From contig CAZJHH010000006.1 in NCBI GenBank assembly GCA_964545875.1, positions 161,699-225,698 of the forward strand: 64,000 bases of DNA, given 5' to 3'. This DNA comes from DAIPKP01 sp964545875 (lineage in GTDB: Bacteria > Synergistota > Synergistia > Synergistales > Aminiphilaceae). The position numbers were made by a program, and so were the translations under genes. Each line of letters begins with the position of its first letter. Within the stretch, counting starts at the first letter, position 1. This document shows, one piece after another, positions 31,698-39,877 of the stretch. A model generated the notes under the pieces. The model saw only the letters and a list, made by a program, of their open reading frames with translations, ran no database searches and was not told the DNA's origin.

Positions 31698-33910
31698 CCA
31701 CCATCGCCCTTGCGGGAAACCCCAACTGCGGTAAAACCACCCTCTTCAACGAACTTACCGGAGCCCGACAGCACGTGGGCAATTATCCGGGAGTTACGGT
31801 GGAGCTCAAGGAAGGTACCTTTTCCCACCGGGGAGAGTCCATCCACGTGGTGGATCTTCCGGGGATCTACTCCATCACCGCCTACTCCCTGGAGGAGATC
31901 GTCACCCGGGATTACCTGGTACAGGAAAAGCCCGAAGTGGTCATCGACATTATCGACGCCTCGAACATCGAACGACACCTTTACCTGATGATCCAGCTCC
32001 TGGAGATGGGAATTCCCCTCTGCGGCGCCATGAACATGATGGACGTGGCCTCCAGCCGGGGCATTACCATCCATCCGGAAAAGCTCTCGAAGCTTCTCGG
32101 AATTCCCGTGATCCCCACGGTGGCACGCACCGGCAAGGGGGTGGAAGAGCTTCTGGATGCGGCTCTGGCGGTGAAGGACAATCCTCCGCCCCAGCCCCTT
32201 CGGCTGAGCTACGGGCACGATATCGACCGGGCCCTGGATCGTATGGAGGATCGCATCAAAGGGCACCCCATGCTGCAGAACCGCTACGATCCCCGGTGGT
32301 TCTCCCTGAAGTACCTGGAACAGGACGAACAGATCCGGGAATACTGCAAAAAGCAGGCTCCGGAAGTAGCGAAAGCCTTCGACGAGGGCTATCAACAGCT
32401 TCTCAAACATCTCGAAAGCACCCTGAACACCTATCCCGAGGCGCTCATCGCGGATCAGCGGTACGGCTATATCAAATCCCTGGTGAGCCACGGCATCGTC
32501 AACTACGCCAGCCACCAGAGCAAACTCTACATTTCGGACAAAATCGACCTGGTGCTGACGAATCGCTTTCTGGGGCCTCTCTTCATGGTGGCCATCCTCA
32601 TGACCCTCTACAAGGTCACCTTCACCTACAGCGAGATCCCCGTAGGGTGGTTCGAGACATTCTTCGGCTGGCTCGGAGATACCGCGGAAAATCTTCTTCC
32701 TCCGGGGCTTCTGCGCTCCATGATCGTCTCGGGAATCATCGACGGTGTGGGAGGCGTCATGGGCTTCGTCCCCCTGATTCTCTTCATGTTCTTCGGCATC
32801 TCCTTTCTGGAGGATTCGGGCTATCTCGCCCGGATGGCCTTCATGCTGGATCGCATTTTCCGCATCTTCGGCCTTCACGGAAGCTCCGTGATGCCCTTCA
32901 TCATCTCCGGAGGTATCGCGGGAGGATGTGCGGTGCCCGGGGTCATGGCAAGCCGTACCATAAAATCCCGCAAGGAAAGGCTTGCCACCATCCTCACCGC
33001 CCCCATCATGAACTGCGGCGCCAAGCTCCCCATCTTCGCCATTCTTGTGGGAACCTTCTTCGCCACCGCCCGGGGAGAAATGCTCTTTGCCATCACCCTT
33101 ATCTCCTGGGCAGGAGCACTGATAACGGCGAAAATTCTTCGGCTCACGGTAATTCCCGGAGAATCCACTCCCTTCGTGATGGAGCTGCCCCCCTATCGTT
33201 TCCCCACCCTCAAAGGGCTCTGCATCCATACCTGGGAACGCACGTGGCAATACATTAAAAAGGCGGGCACCGTAATTCTGGGAATCTCCATTCTCGTATG
33301 GGCCATGATGACCTTTCCCCTTCTCTCTCCGGAGAAAGAAGCTTTCTTTGAGGAGACCCAACGGGAGATTCTGAAAACGTATGCCCTCGAAGACTCTTCC
33401 CGAGTGCTGGATTACGATATTCCCGAAGAGGAGCTTGCTCCGGAAGAGCTCCAAATTCGAGAGGAACTTCTCGCTCTGGAGGGACGCCGGGCGGAGGAAG
33501 CTCTGGAGAACTCTCTGGCGGGACGCATGGGAAAGGGCATGGAAAAAATTACCCGCTGGGCGGGGTTCGACTGGCGCACCAATATCGCCCTTCTGGGAGG
33601 TGTGGCAGCCAAGGAAGTCATCGTCTCCACCCTGGGAACCGCCTACTCTCTGGGAGCCACGGATCCCGAAGAAGCGGGATCTCTGAGCGAGGTGCTGAAA
33701 CGCTCCGACGAGTGGTCTCCCTTGAAAGCTTTCTCGGTGATCCTCTTCGTAATCTTCTACGCTCCCTGTTTCGTCACCCTGATCTGTATCGCCAAGGAAG
33801 CGGGCTCCTGGACATGGGGACTCTTCGCCCTGGTTTTCAACACCCTTCTGGCCTTTCTCCTTTCCGCAGGGGTTTTTCAGCTGGGTTCTTTCCTGGGGAT
33901 CGGAATATAA
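31694..33910 (+). CDS. feoB: Ferrous iron transporter FeoB
   Basis: The 738-residue protein has the N-terminal G domain: G1 GNPNCGKTTLFN, G3 DLPGIYS, a G4-like NMMD. A helical GDI region follows, then the polytopic membrane domain with two Gate motifs (SSVMPFIISGGIAGGCAVPG and the late KEVIVSTLGTAY). It imports Fe2+ under anoxic or iron-poor conditions. Length is normal for the family. A FeoB-associated Cys-rich membrane peptide follows 73 bases downstream, and a flavodoxin-type reductase after that. Confidence 0.95.
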   Translation: MTTIALAGNPNCGKTTLFNELTGARQHVGNYPGVTVELKEGTFSHRGESIHVVDLPGIYSITAYSLEEIVTRDYLVQEKPEVVIDIIDASNIERHLYLMIQLLEMGIPLCGAMNMMDVASSRGITIHPEKLSKLLGIPVIPTVARTGKGVEELLDAALAVKDNPPPQPLRLSYGHDIDRALDRMEDRIKGHPMLQNRYDPRWFSLKYLEQDEQIREYCKKQAPEVAKAFDEGYQQLLKHLESTLNTYPEALIADQRYGYIKSLVSHGIVNYASHQSKLYISDKIDLVLTNRFLGPLFMVAILMTLYKVTFTYSEIPVGWFETFFGWLGDTAENLLPPGLLRSMIVSGIIDGVGGVMGFVPLILFMFFGISFLEDSGYLARMAFMLDRIFRIFGLHGSSVMPFIISGGIAGGCAVPGVMASRTIKSRKERLATILTAPIMNCGAKLPIFAILVGTFFATARGEMLFAITLISWAGALITAKILRLTVIPGESTPFVMELPPYRFPTLKGLCIHTWERTWQYIKKAGTVILGISILVWAMMTFPLLSPEKEAFFEETQREILKTYALEDSSRVLDYDIPEEELAPEELQIREELLALEGRRAEEALENSLAGRMGKGMEKITRWAGFDWRTNIALLGGVAAKEVIVSTLGTAYSLGATDPEEAGSLSEVLKRSDEWSPLKAFSVILFVIFYAPCFVTLICIAKEAGSWTWGLFALVFNTLLAFLLSAGVFQLGSFLGIGI

Positions 33911-33983
33911 GAAGCGGAAAAAAATCGTAGCGAGAGCCCCGGAATGAAGCAATACAGGGCTTTGAAATAGGAGGTATATTCAA

Positions 33984-34169
33984 ATGCAGACGATTGTGGT
34001 ACTCGTCATCGTGCTGGGAGCGGCTTTCCTTCTGGGCCGCACCTTCCTCCGGAGCGCCCGGGAGGGCACCTGCCCCGGAGGATGCGGAGGATGCTCCCAA
34101 AGCAAGGGCTGCTCCGCCCGAATTCCGGATACTTCCTCGTCCACAGAAGAACCGGAGGAGGAAAAATAG
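33984..34169 (+). CDS. FeoB-associated Cys-rich membrane protein
   Basis: The 61-residue peptide has one membrane segment (TIVVLVIVLGAAFLLGRTF) followed by a cysteine-rich stretch CPGGCGGCSQSKGC and an acidic tail. This is the layout of the FeoB_associated family found behind feoB in many anaerobes. Its four cysteines are positioned for metal binding and may assist iron delivery or gating, although no mechanism is established. A strong AGGAGG precedes the ATG. Confidence 0.85.
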   Translation: MQTIVVLVIVLGAAFLLGRTFLRSAREGTCPGGCGGCSQSKGCSARIPDTSSSTEEPEEEK

Positions 34170-34238
34170 CCTCTTCCTGCTATACTCTACCTCAGGGGGA
34201 AGCTCTCCCGAAAATTTCTCTTGAGGAGGGAATAGACC

Positions 34239-34796
34239 ATGGGATCTATCTGTCTTTTTCTGGGAAGCCCGAGAAGAGAGGGGAACAGCGAAACCCTCTC
34301 CAAGGCTCTTGTAAAACCCGCTCTGGAACGGGGCTGGGAGGTTCGGGAGTTTCGTCTTTTTTCCATGAACATAGGGGATTGCGTGGATTGCCGCCGCTGC
34401 TGGACCACGGGAAAGCCCTGTATTCTGGATGACGATATGCAGCAGATTTATCCGGCGGTAAAGGAATCGGAGTATCTGATCTTCGCCAGTCCTCTCTACT
34501 GGTACGCCTGGAGCGCTCCCATACAGGCCCTCCGGGACCGTCTTCTTCCCTACGTGGCCCAGAACACTCCCCTTCGGCTGGAAGGAAAGAAGGGCATTCT
34601 CGTGGCCTCCGGAGGGGATACCGGAAAGGATGCCTTCGATGGCATGATATTCTCCTTCAAGCGGAGCTGCGCTCTTCACAAGATGCCCACCCCCCTCATC
34701 TTCTGCCGGGGAGGCCTCGGAGAAGCTCAGGACGCTCAAAAGGATGCCGCCCTTCTGGAAGAAGCCCGTCAAGAGGGAGAGGCTCTTTTCTCCTAG
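34239..34796 (+). CDS. Flavodoxin-fold NAD(P)H-dependent FMN reductase
   Basis: The 185-residue protein has the flavodoxin-like FMN loop FLGSPRREGNSETLSKAL, the cysteine pair CVDCRRC typical of iron-sulfur flavoproteins of the flavodoxin family, and FASPLYWYAWSAPIQALRDR forming the isoalloxazine site. Only three such cysteines plus one later (KPCIL) are present, so a [4Fe-4S] cluster is possible. It follows the iron uptake genes on the same strand and might supply reducing power, but this is inference. A strong terminator follows at 34834-34887. Confidence 0.85.
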   Translation: MGSICLFLGSPRREGNSETLSKALVKPALERGWEVREFRLFSMNIGDCVDCRRCWTTGKPCILDDDMQQIYPAVKESEYLIFASPLYWYAWSAPIQALRDRLLPYVAQNTPLRLEGKKGILVASGGDTGKDAFDGMIFSFKRSCALHKMPTPLIFCRGGLGEAQDAQKDAALLEEARQEGEALFS

Positions 34797-34833
34797 AATC
34801 GAAAGCGGACGATTGTTCGGAGAACAAAATATC

Positions 34834-34887
34834 AAGACATCCCCCGGGAATGCTGCGGAATCAATCCGCGCTCCCGGGGGATGTCTT
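34834..34887 (+). terminator. Long hairpin terminating the feo region
   Basis: Arms 34834-34849 and 34872-34887 are a perfect 16-bp GC-rich stem enclosing a second small stem (GCGGA/TCCGC). TCTT follows on the plus strand. It ends the feoAB-reductase transcript. The 281 bases from 34888 to 35168 hold no convincing gene. Confidence 0.7.
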
Positions 34888-35168
34888 ATGGTGCGGTTCT
34901 TTTCCAAAAAAGCCGGGAAGTCCCCCGCCGTTTCAGGCCAAAAAAGCCCGAAGGCCCGGTGTACCCATGCAAAAGGGTGATTCCGGATTTCGACCTTTCG
35001 GCATGGAAAATTCGAAAGGTTTTCGGGCACTCCTGGCGGGAGGTTACCGAAAAAGCATGGGCATTTCGGATGCCAAGGGCTTCTTCGCGGTTTTCCGAGA
35101 GTGCAGCTCCGGGCACTCCTTCCCGGGGCTACACTCTTGTCTGCCGGAATCTTTGCTCCGGGGAGAGA

Positions 35169-35570
35169 TCAGTACAGGGCAAGAATTTTCCCCACTCCAA
35201 GAGAGGCGGCATTGCACCACAGCGAGATGGAAAAAGCGATTCCCGGGGGAAGCGAGAAATAGGCGGCAAAAAAGAGAGCCTCCAGAGTGATCACCAGAGC
35301 CTCCCCGCCAAAGGCATAAAAGAAGTACGAGGTAACATATCGGGGAAAGAGAAACCAGAGATAGGGGAGCGTGGCAAAGCTTGCAAAAAAACCCGCAAAG
35401 AGGATACGTCTCCGGCTGAACAGAGGAGAAGCAATGAAATCCCGTTTCTTGAAGCGCAGAAAAAAAAGAGCCACTCCGAGAGCAGCGCTTTCAGAACAAA
35501 CTGTCCAGAAAAGAGCTCTCAGAAAGGCGGTTTCATAATCCGCTCCAAAAGAGAAGTACAAGGGAGACAT
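35169..35570 (-). CDS. Small integral membrane protein, unknown
   Basis: The 133-residue protein is very hydrophobic with about four membrane segments (near residues 15-37, 55-80, 90-110 and 112-130) joined by short basic loops such as FKKRDF and SRRRI. I recognise no family. Its ATG overlaps the stop codon of the GNAT gene upstream (TGATG), so it is translated as part of the same operon. Confidence 0.6.
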   Translation of the reverse strand: MSPLYFSFGADYETAFLRALFWTVCSESAALGVALFFLRFKKRDFIASPLFSRRRILFAGFFASFATLPYLWFLFPRYVTSYFFYAFGGEALVITLEALFFAAYFSLPPGIAFSISLWCNAASLGVGKILALY

Positions 35571-36025
35571 CAGGAATATTCGATGGGGCGCCGAAGAAGG
35601 GCGTAGGTTTCGCCGCTTTCGGAGAAGCCGAACTTGCCGAGAAAGGGGCCGAGATCTCCCGTAAAGACAAGAAGAAGAGGAATTTCCCGTATGGAGGGGT
35701 GGTCAAGGACATACTCCATGAGGGCGCTTCCCACTCCCTTTCCCTGATGATCGGGATGCACCAGGATATCCCACAGAGTGGCCCGAAAGATGAAATCCGT
35801 GAGAATTCTACAGAAAGCCACGATCTCCCGGTTTTGATAGTGTACACTACAACAGAGGCTGCTCCCCTGGATCATCCGCTCCAGTTGATCCACGGTGCGG
35901 CTTTTTCCCCATCGGGTAAACCGGTAAAGGGGGTAAATCCCCTGGGGAGAAACGGCTTTCTTGCTGTCATAGAAAACGTAGTTCTCCAGAAGCGGCGAGG
36001 TTTTACTAAGCCTTTGCGGATACAT
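35570..36025 (-). CDS. GNAT-family N-acetyltransferase
   Basis: The 151-residue protein has the acetyl-CoA motif LVHPDHQGKGVGSALMEYV and the C-terminal FTGDLGPFLGKFGFSES of small GNAT enzymes. The acceptor is unknown. It overlaps the zinc-ribbon gene upstream by about 20 bases and the membrane protein gene downstream by one, so the three form a compact operon. Confidence 0.82.
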   Translation of the reverse strand: MYPQRLSKTSPLLENYVFYDSKKAVSPQGIYPLYRFTRWGKSRTVDQLERMIQGSSLCCSVHYQNREIVAFCRILTDFIFRATLWDILVHPDHQGKGVGSALMEYVLDHPSIREIPLLLVFTGDLGPFLGKFGFSESGETYALLRRPIEYS

Positions 36026-36227
36026 AACCCTCTTCGGTGATTACCGAAAGGCCTCCGCAGATCCCCCGAAGGCTGGTCCCCCGGGCATCGAGGCTTATGG
36101 GAATCTGCACTATCTGCCCCGCTCCGCAGCAGGGACATATCCAGCTTACCCGAGCCAATCCATCCGCATCCGGAGCCCCCGCAAGAACCTTCATTTCCCC
36201 GCACAATTGACATGCCACAATGATCAC
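36006..36227 (-). CDS. Small zinc-ribbon-like protein
   Basis: Two cysteine pairs, CQLC and CPCC, lie about 25 residues apart as in a rubredoxin or zinc knuckle, followed by a hydrophobic strand and GICGG. The GTG at 36227 has GAGGGG about nine bases before it, giving 73 residues; the open frame extends to a GTG at 36296 (96 residues), which has no such signal. The function is unknown. It lies between the DUF3084 gene and the GNAT gene on the same strand. Confidence 0.55.
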   Translation of the reverse strand: MIIVACQLCGEMKVLAGAPDADGLARVSWICPCCGAGQIVQIPISLDARGTSLRGICGGLSVITEEGYVSAKA

Positions 36228-36302
36228 GTTGGTTGATCCCCTCTCTGCGGTTTCACAAAAAACTTCCGTACGTCCCCTCTTTTGAAAAGAGTTCACGCCG
36301 CT

Positions 36303-37346
36303 TTATTTGTACTCCTCCTCGAAGAAATGTTCAAGAAGAACTTTTACGGGCCCTTCCGTATAGACTTCCTCTGCAGCCCGAACCGTGATGGTTACGGGAG
36401 AAGGAGCGCTGTCTATCCAATCCACGGCTTCAAAAAAATCCGTTCCCTCCAAATTACCCACGGTTCCCCGAATGGGATCTCGCAAAACTCCCTCCGCCAC
36501 AGCCTTTCGATTCACCTGAAGGAGAAGCCCGTAGAGATCCTGCTCCGCCTGAGAGCGATCCAATCCGGCAGGAAAGGTCTGCCGCACAAGCTCCTCCCGG
36601 GGAGAATAGATTTTTTCGCTTTCGATGATGTCCACCCGACACATCACGGGTTCGCCATAAATGGCGTTTTCCTCCACCACCAGGCGGAGCACGTTACGTT
36701 CCTTCCGGGATTCCTCCAAAGCCTGAAGAACCTTCTCGGAGGTTCCCGGAGCAAGAAGAATCTCCGGCGGAATTTCTCTTCCCAGAGATCGTTCGGAAAG
36801 GGCGAAGGAGGCGTTTTGACGCAAGGCTTCCAGGGTGGGAGAAATGTCTTCCGAGAGCACCGGCCGATCCAGACCGATCTGGGCGAGGATCTCTTTGGCC
36901 ACCACCACGATACGCCCTTCTCGGAGCTGTTCCAGCCCCCGTTTCATTTCTTCGATTTCCTCCTCCAGATGGATCCGCTGGCGTTCGAGAGCTCCGAGTT
37001 CCCCCTGAGCCTCGAAGAGACTCTGTTTCATGGAAGCGTGTTCCTCAGTTTTTTTCTCCAGCTCCGAGGTAAGCTCCGTCACCTGGCGTTGGATGAATTT
37101 CATACGAAAGAGAGCGGTACGAACTGAGTCGCTCATCACCGCCAGGGCGAAGAGGGTTCCTAATGTTATGGAGAGGGCGGTGATCACCGTAATGAGAGAA
37201 GAGGTATGGCGAGGCCGGAGGCCAAAGAGAGAGACCCTGCGGCGTCCTATTCGTCGGCCGATAAGATCCCCCAGAAAGGCGATGCCTCCGCTCAACAAGA
37301 GCAGGGAGATGATGAATCCCCAATTGGCTTCGAACAGAAGAGCCAT
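36303..37346 (-). CDS. DUF3084-family membrane protein
   Basis: The 347-residue protein has two N-terminal membrane segments (about residues 8-28 and 50-70), a long coiled coil (about 85-145, rich in E, K, L and Q), and a C-terminal mixed domain with LAQIGLDRPVLSEDISPTLEAL and VTITVRAAEEVYTEG. This matches DUF3084, best known from cyanobacteria and a few diderms. No function is established; an envelope role is plausible. It is the first gene of a minus-strand series leading to the zinc-ribbon gene. Confidence 0.75.
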   Translation of the reverse strand: MALLFEANWGFIISLLLLSGGIAFLGDLIGRRIGRRRVSLFGLRPRHTSSLITVITALSITLGTLFALAVMSDSVRTALFRMKFIQRQVTELTSELEKKTEEHASMKQSLFEAQGELGALERQRIHLEEEIEEMKRGLEQLREGRIVVVAKEILAQIGLDRPVLSEDISPTLEALRQNASFALSERSLGREIPPEILLAPGTSEKVLQALEESRKERNVLRLVVEENAIYGEPVMCRVDIIESEKIYSPREELVRQTFPAGLDRSQAEQDLYGLLLQVNRKAVAEGVLRDPIRGTVGNLEGTDFFEAVDWIDSAPSPVTITVRAAEEVYTEGPVKVLLEHFFEEEYK

Positions 37347-37430
37347 GTCAACCCCCCTTGACGGATGGAATAAAGGAGAAAAATTGTTTTTTCTCTTTTT
37401 GCATCCTTAATGATAGCACGTATCCATGAA

Positions 37431-37454
37431 AAAAGGGGCCCTAGGGCCCCTTTT
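37431..37454 (-). terminator. Terminator of the lysine aminotransferase gene
   Basis: AAAAGGGGCCCTAGGGCCCCTTTT is a perfect 24-base palindrome with a CTAG turn. On the minus strand it ends in a longer T-run (TTTTTT), and it lies 42 bases beyond the gene's stop codon. It could also stop transcripts from the other side. Confidence 0.75.
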
Positions 37455-37495
37455 CGATAACAAGCTGAACAAATTTCCGGATTTTTTATCGGAGT

Positions 37496-38884
37496 CTAGC
37501 AGCAGCCACAGCCGCAACCGCACTCCTTGACCATTTCCTTGAGGACTTCCCGGGAGATCTCGATGCTTCTATCGATATCCGCCACGGGAACGTTAAGGGC
37601 GGGACGGTAGCGCATGGTAACGTTGCCGCAGGGAAGAATGAGCATCTTTCTCTCCCAGCATCCGTTCTTGAAACGATCCCGGAGTTCCGAATTGGGGAAG
37701 TCGTAGGCGCACATGACACCCTTGCCCCGGACGTTGGAAATAAACTGGGGGAACTCCTCCTGGAGCTTTTTGAGACCGTTGAGAAGAGCGGGGCCCGCCA
37801 CGTTGCTCACGTAGTCGAGAACCTTCTCGTCCCGGTAGATTTCGAGATACCGGGTAGCCCGAACCATGTCCACCACGGTGCCTCCCCAGGTGGAGTTGAT
37901 GCGGCTGGACACCTGGAAACAGTTGCCTTCGACTTCGTCGATCCGGGGGCCCGCTACGAGGCCGCAAATCTGAGCCTTCTTGCCGAAGCTGAAGATGTCG
38001 GGCTTCACGCCGTGGTGCTCCCAGGCCCACATCTTACCGGTAATTCCCATGCCGCACTGTACTTCGTCGAAGATGAGAAGCACGTCGTGCTTGTCGCAGA
38101 GATCCCGAAGAGCCTGAAGGTACTCGGTGCGGAACTGGTTGTCTCCGCCCTCGCCCTGGATGGTTTCGAGAATGATGGCGCAATAGTCGTCCTGATCGGC
38201 CTCGAGAAGGGCCTTGATCTGGTTAAGGGAGGTGCGCTCCATCCACTGAACGATGCCGAGGTTCTCCTCCAGGGGGAAGATGATCTTGGGATTCAATACC
38301 CGGGGCCAGTCGAACTGGGCGAAGTACTGATATTTATTGGGGTCGTTGGTGTTGGTCACCGTAAGAGTGTACCCGCTGCGACCGTGGAAAGCCTCGTTGA
38401 AGTGGATGACCTTGGTGCCCCTTTTGCCCTTCACCGCGGCTCCCCGGGTAAGCTTGCCCTGGGAAATGAGCTTCCGAACCTTCCAGTCCATGGCAACCTT
38501 GAAGGTGTTCTCCACCGCCAATGTGCCGTAGTCAATAAGGAAGAGGTGGTTAAACCCTGCGGGCATGGCCACTTCTTTGAAGGTCTTCACGAACTCCGCC
38601 ATTTCCTGGGTGTAGATGTCGGAGCTTGCCACTTTGTTGATGGCAGCCCGGAAGATCTTTTCCTTAAATTCGTCGTTGGCGAGCTTCTCGTGGTTCATGC
38701 CGAAGGGTGAAGAAGCAAAGAAGGTGTAGAAGTCAAGCCATTCGTCACCATTGACCTTATTATAGATATGGCTTCCCTTGGATTTCTCCATATCAATACA
38801 GATATCGAATCCATCTCGCAACATAACCTCGGCGATGGTGGAAAAGACATCCTGCGGCGCTACCGAATACTTTACTTCTGCCAT
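37496..38884 (-). CDS. lat: L-lysine 6-aminotransferase (PLP-dependent class III)
   Basis: The 462-residue protein matches lysine-epsilon aminotransferase: an N-terminal VAPQDVFSTIAEVMLRDGFD, the acceptor site IFDEVQCGMGITGKMWAWEH (D273 binds the PLP nitrogen), and SFGKKAQICG with the catalytic lysine (K302 or K303). It transfers the side-chain amino group of lysine to 2-oxoglutarate, giving 2-aminoadipate semialdehyde, an entry to lysine degradation. Oddly, it ends in a Cys-Gly tail of nine residues with five cysteines (455, 457, 459, 461, 462), which I do not associate with the family. A consensus promoter with palindromes precedes it. Confidence 0.88.
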   Translation of the reverse strand: MAEVKYSVAPQDVFSTIAEVMLRDGFDICIDMEKSKGSHIYNKVNGDEWLDFYTFFASSPFGMNHEKLANDEFKEKIFRAAINKVASSDIYTQEMAEFVKTFKEVAMPAGFNHLFLIDYGTLAVENTFKVAMDWKVRKLISQGKLTRGAAVKGKRGTKVIHFNEAFHGRSGYTLTVTNTNDPNKYQYFAQFDWPRVLNPKIIFPLEENLGIVQWMERTSLNQIKALLEADQDDYCAIILETIQGEGGDNQFRTEYLQALRDLCDKHDVLLIFDEVQCGMGITGKMWAWEHHGVKPDIFSFGKKAQICGLVAGPRIDEVEGNCFQVSSRINSTWGGTVVDMVRATRYLEIYRDEKVLDYVSNVAGPALLNGLKKLQEEFPQFISNVRGKGVMCAYDFPNSELRDRFKNGCWERKMLILPCGNVTMRYRPALNVPVADIDRSIEISREVLKEMVKECGCGCGCC

Positions 38885-38911
38885 TCCGTTGTGCCTCCTC
38901 TGAACAAAGTA

Positions 38912-38929
38912 AAACTGTTTACACAGTTT
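38912..38929. promoter_or_regulatory. Downstream palindrome in the lat leader
   Basis: AAACTG (38912-38917) and CAGTTT (38924-38929) pair around TTTACA. It lies within the transcribed leader of lat, 28 bases before the start codon, and about 42 bases from a related palindrome at the transcription start. The two may bind one regulator and loop. Confidence 0.5.
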
Positions 38930-38955
38930 ATCCCTAAAAAAATGTACCCATGTCC

Positions 38956-38968
38956 ATAAACAGTTTAT
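38956..38968. promoter_or_regulatory. Palindrome at the lat transcription start
   Basis: ATAAAC-A-GTTTAT is perfectly symmetric and adjoins the -10 box (38969-38974). A protein bound here would block initiation, so it is a good repressor-operator candidate. The GTTTAT half is shared with the second palindrome. Confidence 0.5.
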
Positions 38969-38997
38969 ATTCTAACTCTAAATTCCCTGTCTGACAA
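38969..38997 (-). promoter_or_regulatory. Sigma-70 promoter of lat
   Basis: TTGTCA (38992-38997) and TAGAAT (38969-38974) on the minus strand are separated by 17 bases. The predicted start is near 38962, inside the palindrome at 38956-38968. Confidence 0.65.
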
Positions 38998-39075
38998 GTG
39001 GTGGAATGTAAAGAAAATAGCGCACAATTCGTACCATAGCATCATAAAAGCACTAATGGAAGAACCCTTCCGCTT

Positions 39076-39510
39076 TTAAAGATCCTTGAAGGGAGATTTC
39101 CTCAAAAAGGCGGCAATCTCCGTTTCTTCATAGCGCCGGCCCCGGTTCATGCCGGGACAGGACCGGGCATGGGCGGCCCATCTTTCGGGAGAAGCCAGCA
39201 CCGAAGGCCAGAAGGGAAAGAGTCTGCACTGGGCGGGGCGCACCGCATAGATCCGGCACCGCTGTCTTTCGGGATCCAGAAAGATGCAGTCCCCGTTTCG
39301 ATGCTCCCGGATGCTGGGTCTTCCTCCCACGGAAGTCACTCGGGAGGCAAAAAAATCCTCGAAAGAAATTCCGAGAGAAGCCGCTATGGCACATCCTTCC
39401 TCCGGGGTAAACCAAATGGCTCCGGGTTCCCCTCGGCAGCATCGTCCACATCCCACGCATTCAAAAAATAAACCGTTCTTCCACCACTGTTGATTTTTGA
39501 AACTTTCCAA
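39076..39510 (-). CDS. YkgJ-family cysteine cluster protein
   Basis: The protein carries the YkgJ signature FECVGCGRCCRGEPG (CX2CX2CC) and later cysteines in GDCIFL, QRCRIY and PAQCRLFPFWP, the layout of the zinc- or iron-chelating CxxCxxCC family. The function of the family is unknown. The start is ambiguous: a TTG at 39510 gives 144 residues and begins near the conserved WW..G..F segment as relatives do, whereas an ATG at 39576 adds 22 residues that overlap the flagellar gene upstream. I prefer the TTG weakly. It closes the flagellar operon. Confidence 0.8.
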   Translation of the reverse strand: MESFKNQQWWKNGLFFECVGCGRCCRGEPGAIWFTPEEGCAIAASLGISFEDFFASRVTSVGGRPSIREHRNGDCIFLDPERQRCRIYAVRPAQCRLFPFWPSVLASPERWAAHARSCPGMNRGRRYEETEIAAFLRKSPFKDL

Positions 39511-39523
39511 CGTCCCAGGTTTC

Positions 39524-39877
39524 CTAACTCTGTTCCGAGGAAGGTTCTTCCGGAAGAGCCTGAGCAAGCTGGGCATAGAGCATCTTCCAAAGCCCCACGC
39601 CTCCGGCTTTGCTCATGGAGTCCGCCGCCATTTCGATGGCCAGATCTTCCATGATGCCGAAGGGGCGCTCATCTTTTCCGTCGAGAGAACGGGCATGGTC
39701 GAACATGTTCTTCCATATCATGCCGAGAAGAATGCCTTCGAACTCCTGGCAGGAGGTTCGGAGGCTTTCCCGATCCCGAACCGTGGCATTCCGGTTCTTT
39801 TCAAGGGAGCTTTCCCGAAAGAGAGAGGGAAGCTCCGCCCCCTTGGGGCCCAAACCATTCAAGCTATCCGTCATCAC
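39524..39877 (-). CDS. flgJ: Rod-binding protein, FlgJ N-terminal-domain type
   Basis: The 117-residue protein corresponds to the rod-binding half of FlgJ: SCQEFEGILLGMIWKNMFDHARS and MEDLAIEMAADSMSKAGGVGLWKML follow the family pattern. The peptidoglycan-hydrolase half found in enterobacterial FlgJ is absent, as in many other phyla, so another enzyme must open the wall. It acts as a cap or chaperone for rod assembly in the periplasm. Its ATG overlaps the flgI stop (ATGA). Confidence 0.8.
   Translation of the reverse strand: MMTDSLNGLGPKGAELPSLFRESSLEKNRNATVRDRESLRTSCQEFEGILLGMIWKNMFDHARSLDGKDERPFGIMEDLAIEMAADSMSKAGGVGLWKMLYAQLAQALPEEPSSEQS

Noticed and set aside
31604..33952. A minus-strand open frame of 782 codons antisense to feoB
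   Set aside because: FeoB motifs are unmistakable on the plus strand; the antisense product has no domain pattern and no RBS.
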